Assembly (NCBI GenBank): GCA_031362985.1
Contig: JANLTO010000011.1
Location: 1 to 64,000, forward strand
Source: SHZL01 sp031362985
Lineage (GTDB): Bacteria; Pseudomonadota; Gammaproteobacteria; Xanthomonadales; SZUA-36
DNA: 64,000 nt
Reading direction: 5' to 3'
A program made the position numbers and the translations under genes. Below, one piece after another: positions 1 to 8,936 of the stretch. The notes below the pieces were generated by a model. It ran no database searches. It saw only the letters and a list, made by a program, of their open reading frames with translations, and had not been told where the DNA came from. Numbering within the stretch: the first letter of the stretch is position 1; each line of letters opens with the position of its first letter.

Positions 1-125
1 CAGGTGAACGACACCTCCACATCAATGTCGTACAATCGGGCCGGCAAGTCTGGGCGGCTCGGTCCGCTTAGAAGGTGCATCTGGAAGGATGGCGATTCCC
101 TGGTTTGGCAGCATATTCATCGTTT

Positions 126-155
126 TTGCTGTGGCCTTGACTGCGGGAGTATAGT
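126..155 (+). promoter_or_regulatory. Candidate sigma-70 promoter for uvrA
   Basis: TTGCTG at 126-131 and TATAGT at 150-155 are separated by 18 bases and lie about 30 bases before the uvrA start. The -10 box is good and the -35 box moderate. No LexA-type CTGT-N8-ACAG box is visible next to it, so SOS control cannot be read from this segment. Confidence 0.4.
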
Positions 156-184
156 GACTGGTTTGGACGCGACTTTTAAACCCT

Positions 185-3031
185 ATGGACAAGATTCTGA
201 TTCGAGGTGCCCGAACGCATAACCTCGCCAATATCGACCTCGACCTGCCACGTGACAAGCTGATCGTCATCACCGGTATCTCCGGGTCGGGCAAGTCCTC
301 GCTGGCGTTTGACACCATTTATGCCGAAGGGCAAAGACGTTACGTGGAGTCGCTGTCAGCCTACGCGCGGCAGTTTCTGTCCATCATGGAGAAACCGGAC
401 GTAGACCATATTGAAGGCCTGTCCCCGGCTATTTCGATAGAACAAAAATCCACCTCCCACAACCCACGCTCAACCGTGGGCACCATCACTGAAATCTATG
501 ACTACCTGCGGCTTTTGTTCGCTCGCGTAGGCACTCCACGCTGCCCCGATCACACACTGCCGCTGGAAGCACAAACCATCAGCCAAATGGTTGACCACGT
601 ACTTTCCCTGCCTGAAGACAGCAGGCTAATGCTGTTGGCGCCGGTAGTTCGTGCCCGTAAGGGGGAACATTTGCAGTTGTTCGACCAGTTGCGCGCGCAA
701 GGATTTGTGCGTGCACGGGTGGATGGAAGCCTTTACGAAATCGATGAAGTTCCCGAGCTGGAATTGCGCACAAAACATACCATTGAAGTCGTGGTAGACC
801 GCATTCGCGTGCGGCCAGAGCTCAAGCAGCGTTTGGCGGAATCATTTGAAACTGCCGTGAGTCTTTCCGATGGACTGGCCATTGTTGCATCCATGGATGA
901 TGACAGCGGCACGGAAGAAAAACTGTTCAGTGCGCGCTTTTCCTGCCCCTACTGCGACTATAGTTTGCAGGAACTCGAACCACGCATGTTCTCATTCAAT
1001 AACCCGAACGGTGCCTGCCCCGAGTGCGATGGCATGGGCATCAGCCAGTTTTTTGATCCGGACCGGGTGGTCAGCAATACCCAGCTCAGCCTTGCAGGGG
1101 GCGCCGTACGAGGCTGGGACCGGCGTAATGCATACTATTTCCAGATCATTCAGTCCCTGGCCAGGCACTACCAGTTTGACGATAATGCGCCGTTCCAGGA
1201 CCTTCCCAAAAAAATCCAGGACATCATTCTCCACGGCAGCGGGGAGGAAATCATCGAGTTTCGCTATTTCAGCGACAGCGGAACACAGAAACGCAAACAC
1301 CCCTTCGCCGGCATCATTCCCAACCTGGAGCGGCGTTACCGCGAAACCGACTCGCGCATCGTGCGCGAAGAACTGGCGAAGTACATCAGCCAAAAACCGT
1401 GTGTCGCCTGCCATGGCCAGCGGCTCAACCGACAAGCCCGGCATGTTTTCATCCAGGAGGTCAATTTACCCACGGTCACGGCATGGCCCATCCTGCAATG
1501 CCTGGCGTTTTTCGAGGCTTTGCAATTGGACGGGCGCCGAGGCGAAATCGCATCCAAGATCGTCAAGGAAGTGCGCGAACGCCTGAATTTCCTGGTTAAC
1601 GTGGGGCTGGATTACCTAACCCTCGACCGCAAGGCTGATTCACTTTCCGGAGGCGAGGCGCAACGTATTCGGCTGGCCAGCCAGATTGGCGCCGGCCTGG
1701 TTGGCGTGATGTACATTCTTGATGAACCGTCCATAGGCTTGCATCAACGCGACAATGAACGCTTGCTCGCAACCCTGGGCAGGCTGCGCGATATCGGCAA
1801 CACAGTTATCGTTGTGGAGCATGACGAGGAAGCCATTCGCATGGCCGACTACGTGGTAGACATCGGCCCCGGGGCTGGCGTGCATGGTGGCAAAATTGTT
1901 TTCAGCGGCACTCCGGCAGAGTTGCTCGCAGACCCCAACTCCCTGACGGGCCAGTTCCTCTCGGGGGTGCGTGAAATTGCTCTACCCAAAAAGCGCATTG
2001 CCCCCGACCCCAAGCGCGTGTTGCGACTTGTGGGCGCCAGTGGCAACAATCTCAAACAGGTTACTCTGGAAATTCCGGCTGGCCTTTTCGTCTGCGTTAC
2101 CGGCGTTTCCGGATCCGGGAAGTCCACCCTGGTCAACGATACACTGCACCGCCTGGCAGCACGCGAGCTTTACGGCAGCTCGGAGCAACCTGCGCCCTTT
2201 GAATCCGTTGAAAACATTAGCCTTTTCGATAAAGTCGTCGATATTGACCAGTCCCCCATCGGGCGCACGCCGAGATCCAATCCGGCCACCTATACCGGCC
2301 TGTTCACTCCCATTCGCGACCTGTTCAGCGGCACTCAGGAAGCGCGTTCGCGCGGGTACAAGCCGGGAAGGTTCAGTTTTAACGTAAAAGGTGGGCGCTG
2401 TGAGGCCTGCCAGGGTGATGGCCTGATCCGCGTGGAGATGCACTTCCTCCCGGACATATACGTGCCGTGCGACGCATGTCACGGGAAGCGCTACAACCGG
2501 GAAACGCTTGGAGTCACTTACAAAGGCAAGAACATTCATGAAGTACTTGGAATGACTGTTGAAGATGCGCTGGTGTTTTTTGCCGCGGTCCCGACCGTGG
2601 CGCGCAAGCTGCAGACCATGACCGACGTCGGTCTTTCCTACCTGACCCTGGGGCAAAGCGCGACCACGCTTTCCGGTGGCGAAGCCCAACGCATCAAGCT
2701 TTCCAAGGAGCTAAGCAAGCGGGATACCGGCCAGACTTTATACATTCTCGATGAGCCCACGACCGGCCTGCACTTCCAGGATATTGAGCAGTTGCTGCGA
2801 GTGCTGCACAGGTTGCGGGACCATGGCAACACCATGGTGGTCATTGAGCATAACCTCGACGTGATCAAAACCGCCGATTGGGTCATCGACCTTGGCCCCG
2901 AGGGTGGAGACAAAGGCGGTGAAATCATTGCTCAGGGCACGCCCGAACAATTGGCCAGGATTCCCCATTCCTACACGGGTCAATTCCTGGCCCGTGTGCT
3001 GGAAAAACCACGCCACAGGAAAACTGCCTGA
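185..3031 (+). CDS. uvrA: Excinuclease ABC subunit A (UvrA)
   Basis: This is the damage-recognition ATPase of nucleotide excision repair. It loads UvrB on lesions as a dimer in the cytoplasm. The 948-residue length is normal for the family. Both ABC modules are complete: Walker A GISGSGKSS at residues 31-39 and GVSGSGKST near 639-647, and LSGGEAQRI signatures near 488 and 829. Two zinc modules show paired CxxC motifs, CPYC/CPEC around 254-280 and CEAC/CDAC around 739-766. The ATG at 185 gives the standard N-terminus MDKILIRGARTHNL. In many gammaproteobacteria uvrA sits divergently beside MFS-ssb; here those genes are about 14 kb away on the minus strand. Confidence 0.97.
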   Translation: MDKILIRGARTHNLANIDLDLPRDKLIVITGISGSGKSSLAFDTIYAEGQRRYVESLSAYARQFLSIMEKPDVDHIEGLSPAISIEQKSTSHNPRSTVGTITEIYDYLRLLFARVGTPRCPDHTLPLEAQTISQMVDHVLSLPEDSRLMLLAPVVRARKGEHLQLFDQLRAQGFVRARVDGSLYEIDEVPELELRTKHTIEVVVDRIRVRPELKQRLAESFETAVSLSDGLAIVASMDDDSGTEEKLFSARFSCPYCDYSLQELEPRMFSFNNPNGACPECDGMGISQFFDPDRVVSNTQLSLAGGAVRGWDRRNAYYFQIIQSLARHYQFDDNAPFQDLPKKIQDIILHGSGEEIIEFRYFSDSGTQKRKHPFAGIIPNLERRYRETDSRIVREELAKYISQKPCVACHGQRLNRQARHVFIQEVNLPTVTAWPILQCLAFFEALQLDGRRGEIASKIVKEVRERLNFLVNVGLDYLTLDRKADSLSGGEAQRIRLASQIGAGLVGVMYILDEPSIGLHQRDNERLLATLGRLRDIGNTVIVVEHDEEAIRMADYVVDIGPGAGVHGGKIVFSGTPAELLADPNSLTGQFLSGVREIALPKKRIAPDPKRVLRLVGASGNNLKQVTLEIPAGLFVCVTGVSGSGKSTLVNDTLHRLAARELYGSSEQPAPFESVENISLFDKVVDIDQSPIGRTPRSNPATYTGLFTPIRDLFSGTQEARSRGYKPGRFSFNVKGGRCEACQGDGLIRVEMHFLPDIYVPCDACHGKRYNRETLGVTYKGKNIHEVLGMTVEDALVFFAAVPTVARKLQTMTDVGLSYLTLGQSATTLSGGEAQRIKLSKELSKRDTGQTLYILDEPTTGLHFQDIEQLLRVLHRLRDHGNTMVVIEHNLDVIKTADWVIDLGPEGGDKGGEIIAQGTPEQLARIPHSYTGQFLARVLEKPRHRKTA

Positions 3032-3063
3032 AGTACCTCGCTCAATCCGCTGATGTCCGGTGA

Positions 3064-3600
3064 CTATCGCGCCTCCACCTGCAGCGTGAAATGATAGCTC
3101 TGGCCTGAAGTCGAAATGAGCGACAGTTCCACTGTCGAACCAACGACGATTTCCCTTGTGGCTTGCATCAACATCAAATGCAGTGCGCCCGGTGCAAGAA
3201 CTGCAGCGGTTCCCGGTTCGATGGACCAGGTCCGCACGGGTTTCATCCCGCTCGTTCCACCCTCGATCGTGGTCTGGTGCAGGCTGACACTTGCAAAGCT
3301 GTCACTCTCGAAGGATGCGATCTCAATGGTTTCATCGCCCGCATTGATAAAACGGCCATAAGCCGCCGTCATGTCAACCCCCGGCGGCATGCCCCGAACC
3401 CAGCCATTGTCGAGGGTGAGGGGGTGCGCAGTCGCGCTTTCACCACACCCAAGCACAAGTGCCACAGGTAGGGCTAGAATAAGGCACCTGGAAAAAATCT
3501 TTATACGGTTAACCCCGATTTGCTGGTCTGCGCGTTTACCGGAATACCTGGCGTGATTGCCCGAACCGCCTGTAACCCGAAATAGAAGGAACTCAAACAT
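3064..3600 (-). CDS. PCu(A)C-type periplasmic copper chaperone, probable lipoprotein
   Basis: The protein carries a perfect HX10MX21HXM copper-binding motif: His in SLHQT, Met in GMKPV, then HLM in ALHLMLM. This is the signature of the PCuAC/DUF461 family, which holds Cu(I) in the periplasm and passes it to cytochrome oxidase assembly. A hydrophobic segment ending in LVLGC looks like a lipobox. The start is uncertain: the ATG at 3600 overlaps the opposite-strand start at 3599 and leaves an overlong N-terminus before the lipobox, and no ATG, GTG or TTG is visible close to the hydrophobic segment. The true start may be a rare codon near 3510. The neighbour is divergent, so the gene is probably monocistronic. 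Confidence 0.85.
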   Translation of the reverse strand: MFEFLLFRVTGGSGNHARYSGKRADQQIGVNRIKIFSRCLILALPVALVLGCGESATAHPLTLDNGWVRGMPPGVDMTAAYGRFINAGDETIEIASFESDSFASVSLHQTTIEGGTSGMKPVRTWSIEPGTAAVLAPGALHLMLMQATREIVVGSTVELSLISTSGQSYHFTLQVEAR

Positions 3601-5095
3601 GAAGAAGTTGTTACCCCTGTTGTTAGTCGCCGCCACCAGCAATGCGGCGCTCGCCCAATCCACCACCGACAGTGATGACTCCATCACGATCTACTCACGC
3701 ATGCAACCCGGTGCCGTTTCGCCGGAATGGTACCGCCCAACCGGAGGCAGTCAAATGGGCGGCAATGTACCGGGTTACGCCATCGTGCGCCACGACCGTG
3801 CCTACAGCATAAACAAGGGCGTCAATCCCCTGCGTGTTGCGGATGTGGCAGCCCTGATCGATCCCACCACCGTTACCTTCGAATCCCTTGACCAGCATGA
3901 CACGCGGGTCCTGGAGCAGAGCTTTCAGTTTGACCTGGTCAGCCAGGAAAAATTACTGCAACGTTACCTTGGTCAGAAAATTACCGTGGAACAAACCCGC
4001 GGTGACCAGGTTGACCTGGTGAAAGGGACCTTGCTGGGTATCGGCGATGGCCTGACCCTGCAAATGGATGACGACAGCGTGCGAGCCATACGAAGCTACA
4101 GCAACATCCAATTCTCGCAATTACCCGGCGGGCTCAATACCCGACCGACGCTGGAATGGTTGCTGGACAGCCCAACCAGCGGCACGCAAACAACCCGCAT
4201 TGCCTATGAAACCCAGGGCATGACCTGGTGGGCGGATTACAACATCATCCTGGATGAAGCCAAAGGCTGCGAGATGGATTTGTCGGCATGGGTCAGCATC
4301 ATCAATCAATCAGGGGCGGGCTACGGCAATGCCCGACTCAAGCTCATTGCAGGAGACGTTAACCGGGCGCAACCGGCAGCCCCGGAACGCGAAATTATGT
4401 TCAAGGCTGCGGCGACGGAGGATTCAGCAGGATTTGCAGAAAAAGCGTTCTTCGAATACCACCTCTACACCCTCGGACGGCGCACTGATTTGCCCGACAA
4501 TTCAACCAAGCAATTGGAGTTGTTGCCCACTACCGCCGGCGTGGCCTGCACCAAGGAATTGGTGTTTGCGCCTACACTTTCGTATCTTTATTCCGGTTAC
4601 CAGCAAATGGAGCAGGAATACGGGCGATATGGCAATGCGGATATCAATGTCTACCTGCGATTTGCCAACGAGGAGAAACAGGGACTGGGCATGCCGCTGC
4701 CCGCAGGCCGGGTCAGGGTGAACCAGATGGACGATGCGGATGGCAGCCTGGAGTTTATCGGTGAAGATGTTATCGATCACACACCGCGTAACGAGGATGT
4801 GCTGATTCGCATGGGCAATTCATTTGATGTGGTGGGCGAACGCACTCAAACGAATTTTCGTGTTGACTCGCCCAGTCGTAACCTGTGGGAAACTTTTGCA
4901 ATCAAACTGCGCAACCACAAAGACAAACCGGTAGATATCGTGGTGCTGGAGAACCTTTATCGCGGGGCAAATTGGACTGTCGAAGACCACACCATGCCGT
5001 TTACAAAAGAGAACAGTAACCAGATACGCTTCAACGTGACGATTCCGAGCGAAGGCGAAACCGTAATTCGCTACACCGCTCACTATAACTGGTGA
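3599..5095 (+). CDS. DUF4139 domain-containing exported protein
   Basis: A protein of 498 residues with a clear signal peptide (MKKLLPLLLVAATSNAALAQ). The start at 3599 is chosen because AGAAGGA precedes it by about 9 bases and the signal peptide begins there; a TTG at 3557 would only add a polar extension. The middle of the protein, with the WWADYN segment and extended beta-rich text, matches the DUF4139 family, whose members are surface or periplasmic and biochemically undefined. It is divergent from the copper chaperone gene and convergent with a small secreted protein. The function is unknown. Confidence 0.75.
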   Translation: MKKLLPLLLVAATSNAALAQSTTDSDDSITIYSRMQPGAVSPEWYRPTGGSQMGGNVPGYAIVRHDRAYSINKGVNPLRVADVAALIDPTTVTFESLDQHDTRVLEQSFQFDLVSQEKLLQRYLGQKITVEQTRGDQVDLVKGTLLGIGDGLTLQMDDDSVRAIRSYSNIQFSQLPGGLNTRPTLEWLLDSPTSGTQTTRIAYETQGMTWWADYNIILDEAKGCEMDLSAWVSIINQSGAGYGNARLKLIAGDVNRAQPAAPEREIMFKAAATEDSAGFAEKAFFEYHLYTLGRRTDLPDNSTKQLELLPTTAGVACTKELVFAPTLSYLYSGYQQMEQEYGRYGNADINVYLRFANEEKQGLGMPLPAGRVRVNQMDDADGSLEFIGEDVIDHTPRNEDVLIRMGNSFDVVGERTQTNFRVDSPSRNLWETFAIKLRNHKDKPVDIVVLENLYRGANWTVEDHTMPFTKENSNQIRFNVTIPSEGETVIRYTAHYNW

Positions 5096-5112
5096 GCGCA
5101 AGCAAAACACTT

Positions 5113-5141
5113 GGGAAATTCTGAATAAATCAGAGTTTCCC
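5113..5141. repeat. Hairpin with TCTGAATAAATCAGA core, copy 1
   Basis: GGGAAA (5113-5118) and TTTCCC (5136-5141) enclose the palindrome TCTGAATAAATCAGA (5120-5134), leaving one mismatch. The hairpin sits between two convergent stop codons. The same 15-base core recurs at 11609-11623 with different outer arms. It may act as a bidirectional terminator or be a small dispersed repeat. Confidence 0.6.
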
Positions 5142-5531
5142 TTACTGAGAAAAACTGCTTTTCGCAGGTTTACCGTATTCTGGTTTGTAGATGAGCTTCG
5201 GTCCGATGGCCGTTCCCGTGCGGGGGCGGCCATCATTGGCATTTGTTACGGGAGGAGGCTTGCCGTAAGCGTTACCTGGCGCCGCGTTCCAGATGACAAT
5301 GTCCCCGGACTGATTATTGACACTGCGCCCATAAATATAACCCTGGCCGTAAGCACCTCGCTGTTTCACAACACCGGTGGGATTGGAGGCAGGCCTGCTG
5401 CTGTCCTTGCCGAGGTCGGCGGCGTTTATGACCTGGATACCCGTATTGGAGGGCTGAGCTGCCTGGGTGGGTGCGCCGTAAATGGCTGCGGCGAGCGTCA
5501 TTGCAAGCAAACCGTGAAGATACTTTTTCAT
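5142..5531 (-). CDS. Small secreted protein of unknown function
   Basis: A protein of 129 residues beginning MKKYLHGLLAMTLAAAIYGAPTQAA, a typical Sec signal peptide with an AxA-type cleavage site. The start at 5531 is supported by AAAGGA just upstream; the frame stays open to 5588 without a better start. The mature part is rich in Gly, Pro and Tyr (GAYGQGYIYGRS, PGNAYGKPPPV) and has no recognisable domain. It is convergent with the DUF4139 gene and divergent from the isomerase gene. I do not recognise it. Confidence 0.65.
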   Translation of the reverse strand: MKKYLHGLLAMTLAAAIYGAPTQAAQPSNTGIQVINAADLGKDSSRPASNPTGVVKQRGAYGQGYIYGRSVNNQSGDIVIWNAAPGNAYGKPPPVTNANDGRPRTGTAIGPKLIYKPEYGKPAKSSFSQ

Positions 5532-5653
5532 GCGTTTCCATCCTTTTGCCGAGCAAGCTGTGGTGCAAGCAAGCCGCATTTTGCGCAATCTGCCAACACA
5601 GTCTAGACTGATTTATCTGAATCCTCACTGAATATTCACTGGAGCAAGTTTGC

Positions 5654-6406
5654 ATGCTGGAAATCACCAATCACGGGCAGATCCGGGAAATAAAACTAAA
5701 TCGGCCCCCGGCCAATGCGATGGATCCCGAACTGGTCATTGCGTTGACCCAAACCCTGGCCCTGTCGGGAAAGGAAGCAGGTGCAGTGGTCGTGTCCGGG
5801 AATCCGGGCATGTTTTCAGCAGGTCTGGACATTCCTGCCCTGCTGCAGTTGGACCGGGAGGGTATGGACCAATTTTGGCGGGCATTCCTGGATTTGCTGC
5901 ACACCATTGCCCACATGCCGGTGCCAACAGCTTTTGCCCTCACCGGGCACGCTCCGGCCGGGGGTATCGTCATTTCCCTGTTCGGTGATTACCGCATCAT
6001 GAGCGCCGGTAAATACAAGACCGGCCTAAACGAGGTACAAGTCGGCCTGGTTGTTTCCCCGGTCATCAAGAACGCCCTGGTTCGCCTGCTGGGCCCGCAC
6101 CCGGCAGAAAAGATATTGATTCCAGGAACCATGCTCAGCCCTGATCAGGCATTGGCCATTGGCCTGGTTGATGAACTGGCGGAAACACCGGAATCCACCG
6201 TGGCGCGTGCTTTAGCCTGGTGTGAGCATTTGTTGTCTTTGCCGCGCAACGCCATGTCCATGACCCGGCAGCTGTCGCGAGAGGATTTACGCGCCTATTT
6301 TGACCGGAAGGACCAGTATGGTGTCGAAACATTCGTCGACCTGTGGTTTTCTGCAATGACCCAGTCGACTTTGCACGGCATGGTGGAGCGGCTCAAGAAA
6401 AAATAG
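5654..6406 (+). CDS. Delta3,delta2-enoyl-CoA isomerase-like crotonase
   Basis: A crotonase-fold protein of 250 residues. FSAGLD near residue 54 and GHAPAGG near 98 form the usual CoA-binding/oxyanion regions. The Glu normally found in GGGxELA is replaced (GGIVISLFGDYR), while Glu127 lies in GLNEVQVGL. One acid in this second position, in a GLNE context, is the pattern of mitochondrial-type delta3,delta2-enoyl-CoA isomerases rather than hydratases. A role in handling unsaturated acyl-CoAs in beta-oxidation is inferred. It is monocistronic as far as can be seen. A general enoyl-CoA hydratase/isomerase label is the safe fallback. Confidence 0.8.
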   Translation: MLEITNHGQIREIKLNRPPANAMDPELVIALTQTLALSGKEAGAVVVSGNPGMFSAGLDIPALLQLDREGMDQFWRAFLDLLHTIAHMPVPTAFALTGHAPAGGIVISLFGDYRIMSAGKYKTGLNEVQVGLVVSPVIKNALVRLLGPHPAEKILIPGTMLSPDQALAIGLVDELAETPESTVARALAWCEHLLSLPRNAMSMTRQLSREDLRAYFDRKDQYGVETFVDLWFSAMTQSTLHGMVERLKKK

Positions 6407-6484
6407 TCGTTTTTTTACCCAGGCGCACCAGGGTGACTCAATGCAGGGTCAACCTTGGGATCACCTTGGGGAATACCTTCGAGA

Positions 6485-7339
6485 TCAGCGGCCGCTTTCA
6501 ATCGGCCGCGAAAGGTCCCGTATCCATTCGCTCCAGGAGCCCGGGTAAATTCTTGTTGCCCCCATTCCGGCAAGTTCCATAGCAAAGCGGTTGTGACAAG
6601 CGGTCACACCCGAACCACAGGAATGCACCACGCTGGCGGGAGAACGATTGCTCAGCAAGGCTTCAAACTCCTTCCTCAAGCTGGCTGGTGATTTGAAACA
6701 TCCAGTAGAATCCAGGTTCTGGCCCAATGGGCGGTTCAAAGCGCCCGGGATATGCCCGGCGCGCGTATCCAGCGGTTCCACTTCGCCTGAGTAGCGCTCC
6801 GGCGCCCTGGCGTCAACCACGGTCAGTAATGGGTGGGTGAGGCTGCGCAAGATTTCATCTGCGCTTACGGTCAGGGATGCGTCGGGCTGCAATCTGGGGA
6901 CGTCCTTTGGAGTGCTGCGCGGGCTTCCCGTCTCCAACGCAAAACCCGCACAAGTCCAGGCTTCCAGGCCGCCGTCCAGCAGCGCAGCGTTGCAGCCAAA
7001 ATAACGCATCAGCCACCAAAGGCGGGCAGCCATGGCATTGTTGCGCTCGTCATAGGCAACCAGCAGGAGCTCAGGGCTCCACCCGATCCGGCCCAGAAAT
7101 TCCGCAAAAGCGTCAACCGGGGGTAAAGGATGCCGGCCACTGGTGTTGGTGACGGATGACGACAAGTCACTGCCGAGATCAGCATATTGAGCACCGGGAA
7201 TGTGTCCCTGCAGAAAACTTTGCAAACCTGCGCCGGGTTTTCCAAGGTCATAGCGGCAATCCACCACCACGCATGAACTCGAGGCCAGCAAGCTGTGCAA
7301 GCGCTCGGGACTGACCAACAGCTCAGCTGGCGCGGACAC
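6485..7339 (-). CDS. sseA: 3-mercaptopyruvate-type sulfurtransferase (tandem rhodanese)
   Basis: Two rhodanese domains in about 284 residues. The active loop HSCGSGVTAC places the catalytic Cys near residue 241; CGSGVTA is the loop typical of 3-mercaptopyruvate sulfurtransferases, while thiosulfate enzymes usually have CRKGVT. The GTG at 7339 is taken as the start because AGGA lies six bases before it; this overlaps the end of the upstream Nudix gene by 17 bases, implying translational coupling. It is the last gene of a minus-strand DUF1289-Nudix-sulfurtransferase run. It transfers sulfane sulfur to thiols or cyanide in the cytoplasm or periplasm; no signal peptide is seen. Confidence 0.88.
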   Translation of the reverse strand: MSAPAELLVSPERLHSLLASSSCVVVDCRYDLGKPGAGLQSFLQGHIPGAQYADLGSDLSSSVTNTSGRHPLPPVDAFAEFLGRIGWSPELLLVAYDERNNAMAARLWWLMRYFGCNAALLDGGLEAWTCAGFALETGSPRSTPKDVPRLQPDASLTVSADEILRSLTHPLLTVVDARAPERYSGEVEPLDTRAGHIPGALNRPLGQNLDSTGCFKSPASLRKEFEALLSNRSPASVVHSCGSGVTACHNRFAMELAGMGATRIYPGSWSEWIRDLSRPIESGR

Positions 7340-7973
7340 GTTCAATCCTGCTGATGAGGTTAAGTAACATTGCCGCCGTCGCTCCCCAGACGTTATGTTG
7401 CCCCCATTGCAACGACCAGATGTAGTGCACCCGGCCGTCATGTTCAATTTTCTTCTTCACATACTGGCTGCGGTCCAACGCAACGGACAAAGGCACGGTG
7501 AATACCTCGGCAACCTCGCTCAGATCAAGCTGCCAAACCACCGGACAGCTAACCAGTGCAACAACCGGCAATACACGGTAATCGGAAATAGTATCCATGC
7601 GATCAAGAAAACCAATGGGCCGGGTTTGTTCCGGCCTCAAACCAATTTCTTCATACGCTTCGCGCAAGGCGGTCTGAACAGCGGAATCATCGTGTTCTTC
7701 CGCAGCGCCACCGGGAAAGCTTACTTGACCGGGGTGCTGTGCGAGGTGATCGGCGCGGCGGGTCAATACCACTTCAGGCTCATCCATATCCAGCAGGGCT
7801 ACCAGGACCGCAGCCGTTTTGCTCGGGCGGCCGGGCCCGGCGTCCGCATAGCGATAACCAATCACCTGCAAGGGCTGCACGCCCGCCTCGAGGGGCGAAA
7901 CCGCAGCCATCAGGTCCCGACGCCAGTCCGGTCTCTTTCGACTCAATGGGCTATTCACAGGGGGGCTACTCAC
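7323..7973 (-). CDS. CoA pyrophosphatase-type Nudix hydrolase
   Basis: A Nudix protein of 216 residues. The segment VVLTRRADHLAQHPGQVSFPGGAAEEHD carries the UPF0035 signature that precedes the Nudix box in NudL/YeaB and CoA-specific members, followed by ALREAYEEIGL with the metal-binding REXXEE core. Such enzymes cleave CoA and CoA esters to 4'-phosphopantetheine and 3',5'-ADP. The GTG start at 7973 overlaps the DUF1289 stop (GTGA), and the 3' end overlaps the sulfurtransferase start, so three genes appear translationally coupled. The specific substrate is inferred from the signature only. Confidence 0.88.
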   Translation of the reverse strand: MSSPPVNSPLSRKRPDWRRDLMAAVSPLEAGVQPLQVIGYRYADAGPGRPSKTAAVLVALLDMDEPEVVLTRRADHLAQHPGQVSFPGGAAEEHDDSAVQTALREAYEEIGLRPEQTRPIGFLDRMDTISDYRVLPVVALVSCPVVWQLDLSEVAEVFTVPLSVALDRSQYVKKKIEHDGRVHYIWSLQWGQHNVWGATAAMLLNLISRIERVRAS

Positions 7974-8146
7974 GGGGCGAACAATGACTTGAAGCGCTGC
8001 GGAAGATCAAGCATGATGCGGGCGCGATCGCCCGCCGTGTAGTTCAACCAATTTCCGATTTCTTCGCCGCTGCGTAAACAGCCAATGCACAGGCCATTGG
8101 GCGCAAGGGTGCATACACCAACGCAGGGCGAAAGAATTTCGGTCAT
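7970..8146 (-). CDS. DUF1289 domain-containing protein
   Basis: A short protein with four cysteines in the DUF1289 arrangement SPCVGVCTLAPNGLCIGCLRSGEEIGNWLNYT, probably a small metal-binding or Fe-S related protein. The start is ambiguous: the ATG at 8146 gives the usual compact 58-residue form; in-frame ATG codons at 8155 and 8188 add up to 14 residues, and none has a strong ribosome-binding site. Its stop overlaps the GTG of the Nudix gene. The function of the family is not established. Confidence 0.8.
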   Translation of the reverse strand: MTEILSPCVGVCTLAPNGLCIGCLRSGEEIGNWLNYTAGDRARIMLDLPQRFKSLFAP

Positions 8147-8213
8147 GGCGGGCATGAAATGCGGGTTGTTTGCGGAACCGAGTGTCATGACAATAAAGAC
8201 AACGCCGGGTAGG

Positions 8214-8247
8214 AAAAAGCGGGGCCACTTAATCAGTGGCCCCTTTT
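8214..8247. terminator. Bidirectional intrinsic terminator
   Basis: A perfect 9-bp stem, GGGGCCACT (8221-8229) and AGTGGCCCC (8235-8243), with a five-base loop. A TTTT run follows on the plus strand and a TTTTT run on the minus strand. It lies just after the FKBP gene stop (minus strand) and before the DUF1289 operon, so its clear job is to end the FKBP transcript. Confidence 0.88.
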
Positions 8248-8255
8248 GATTCAGG

Positions 8256-8936
8256 TTACTTGACGATCTCGACCAGCTTCAAATCAAACGTCAGGGCTTC
8301 GTTGGGGCCAACCGGCGGATTGCCGCGGGCACCAAATCCCATATCGGGCGGAATGAATACCTGCCAGGTGGCGCCAGTTTTCATCAAGGGCAAAACTTCC
8401 TGCCAGCCCTTCAGCACAGAATTTACCGTGAACTCCTCTGGAGTGCCGCGGGCGAAGGAGCTGTCGAATTCCAGGCCGTTCATCTTGGAACCGCGATAGT
8501 GGACTTTTACAGTGCTGTCCATGCCTGGCCGCGCTCCTTCACCTTCATCGACAATGCGATACTGAACGCCGCTCGGGAGAACCACCACGCCGCTCTTGGC
8601 TTTATTGGCATTCAGGAATTCAGTGCTCTTGGCCATGTTTTCATCAGCCAGTTTCTTGAACGCTGCCGCCTGCTCTTCGCGAACCCTTTGCTGCAATGCG
8701 GTCAGGAGGGCAACCATTTCTTCGTTGGGAACCTTGGGTTGAGAGCCTGCTTGTGAGTCGCGAATGGCTGCGATAATAGAGTCGACGTCAAATTCTGCGC
8801 CGCGCCGTTTGATGTCTTCGCCAATATCCCAACCCACCGAGTAACTGAGCTTGCCTTTTTCTGAAGTAACATCCTGCGCCAAAACTGAACCGGTCATCAC
8901 GATACCAAATACTAAGAGTGCGAAAATTAATCGCAT
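8256..8936 (-). CDS. Mip/FklB-like FKBP peptidyl-prolyl isomerase, exported
   Basis: A protein of 226 residues with signal peptide MRLIFALLVFGIVMTGSVLAQ. Residues about 25-130 form the helical dimerisation domain of the Mip/FkpA type (KLSYSVGWDIGEDIKRRG). The C-terminal part carries the FKBP fold with VLPSGVQYRIV, VKVHYRG and WQVFIPPDMGFG. It is likely a periplasmic protein-folding catalyst. The start is well supported by AGGAGG eight bases upstream. It stands alone, ends at a strong terminator, and is divergent from the psp operon. Confidence 0.92.
   Translation of the reverse strand: MRLIFALLVFGIVMTGSVLAQDVTSEKGKLSYSVGWDIGEDIKRRGAEFDVDSIIAAIRDSQAGSQPKVPNEEMVALLTALQQRVREEQAAAFKKLADENMAKSTEFLNANKAKSGVVVLPSGVQYRIVDEGEGARPGMDSTVKVHYRGSKMNGLEFDSSFARGTPEEFTVNSVLKGWQEVLPLMKTGATWQVFIPPDMGFGARGNPPVGPNEALTFDLKLVEIVK

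Noticed and set aside
89..154. 21-codon frame with a hydrophobic peptide (MAIPWFGSIFIVFAV) before uvrA
   Set aside because: It has a GGAAGG upstream and looks like a membrane peptide, but it is very short, overlaps the likely uvrA promoter, and there is nothing to support translation.
22..318. Minus-strand 98-codon frame across the uvrA start
   Set aside because: It overlaps the conserved start of uvrA and reads as its antisense; it has no recognisable protein features.
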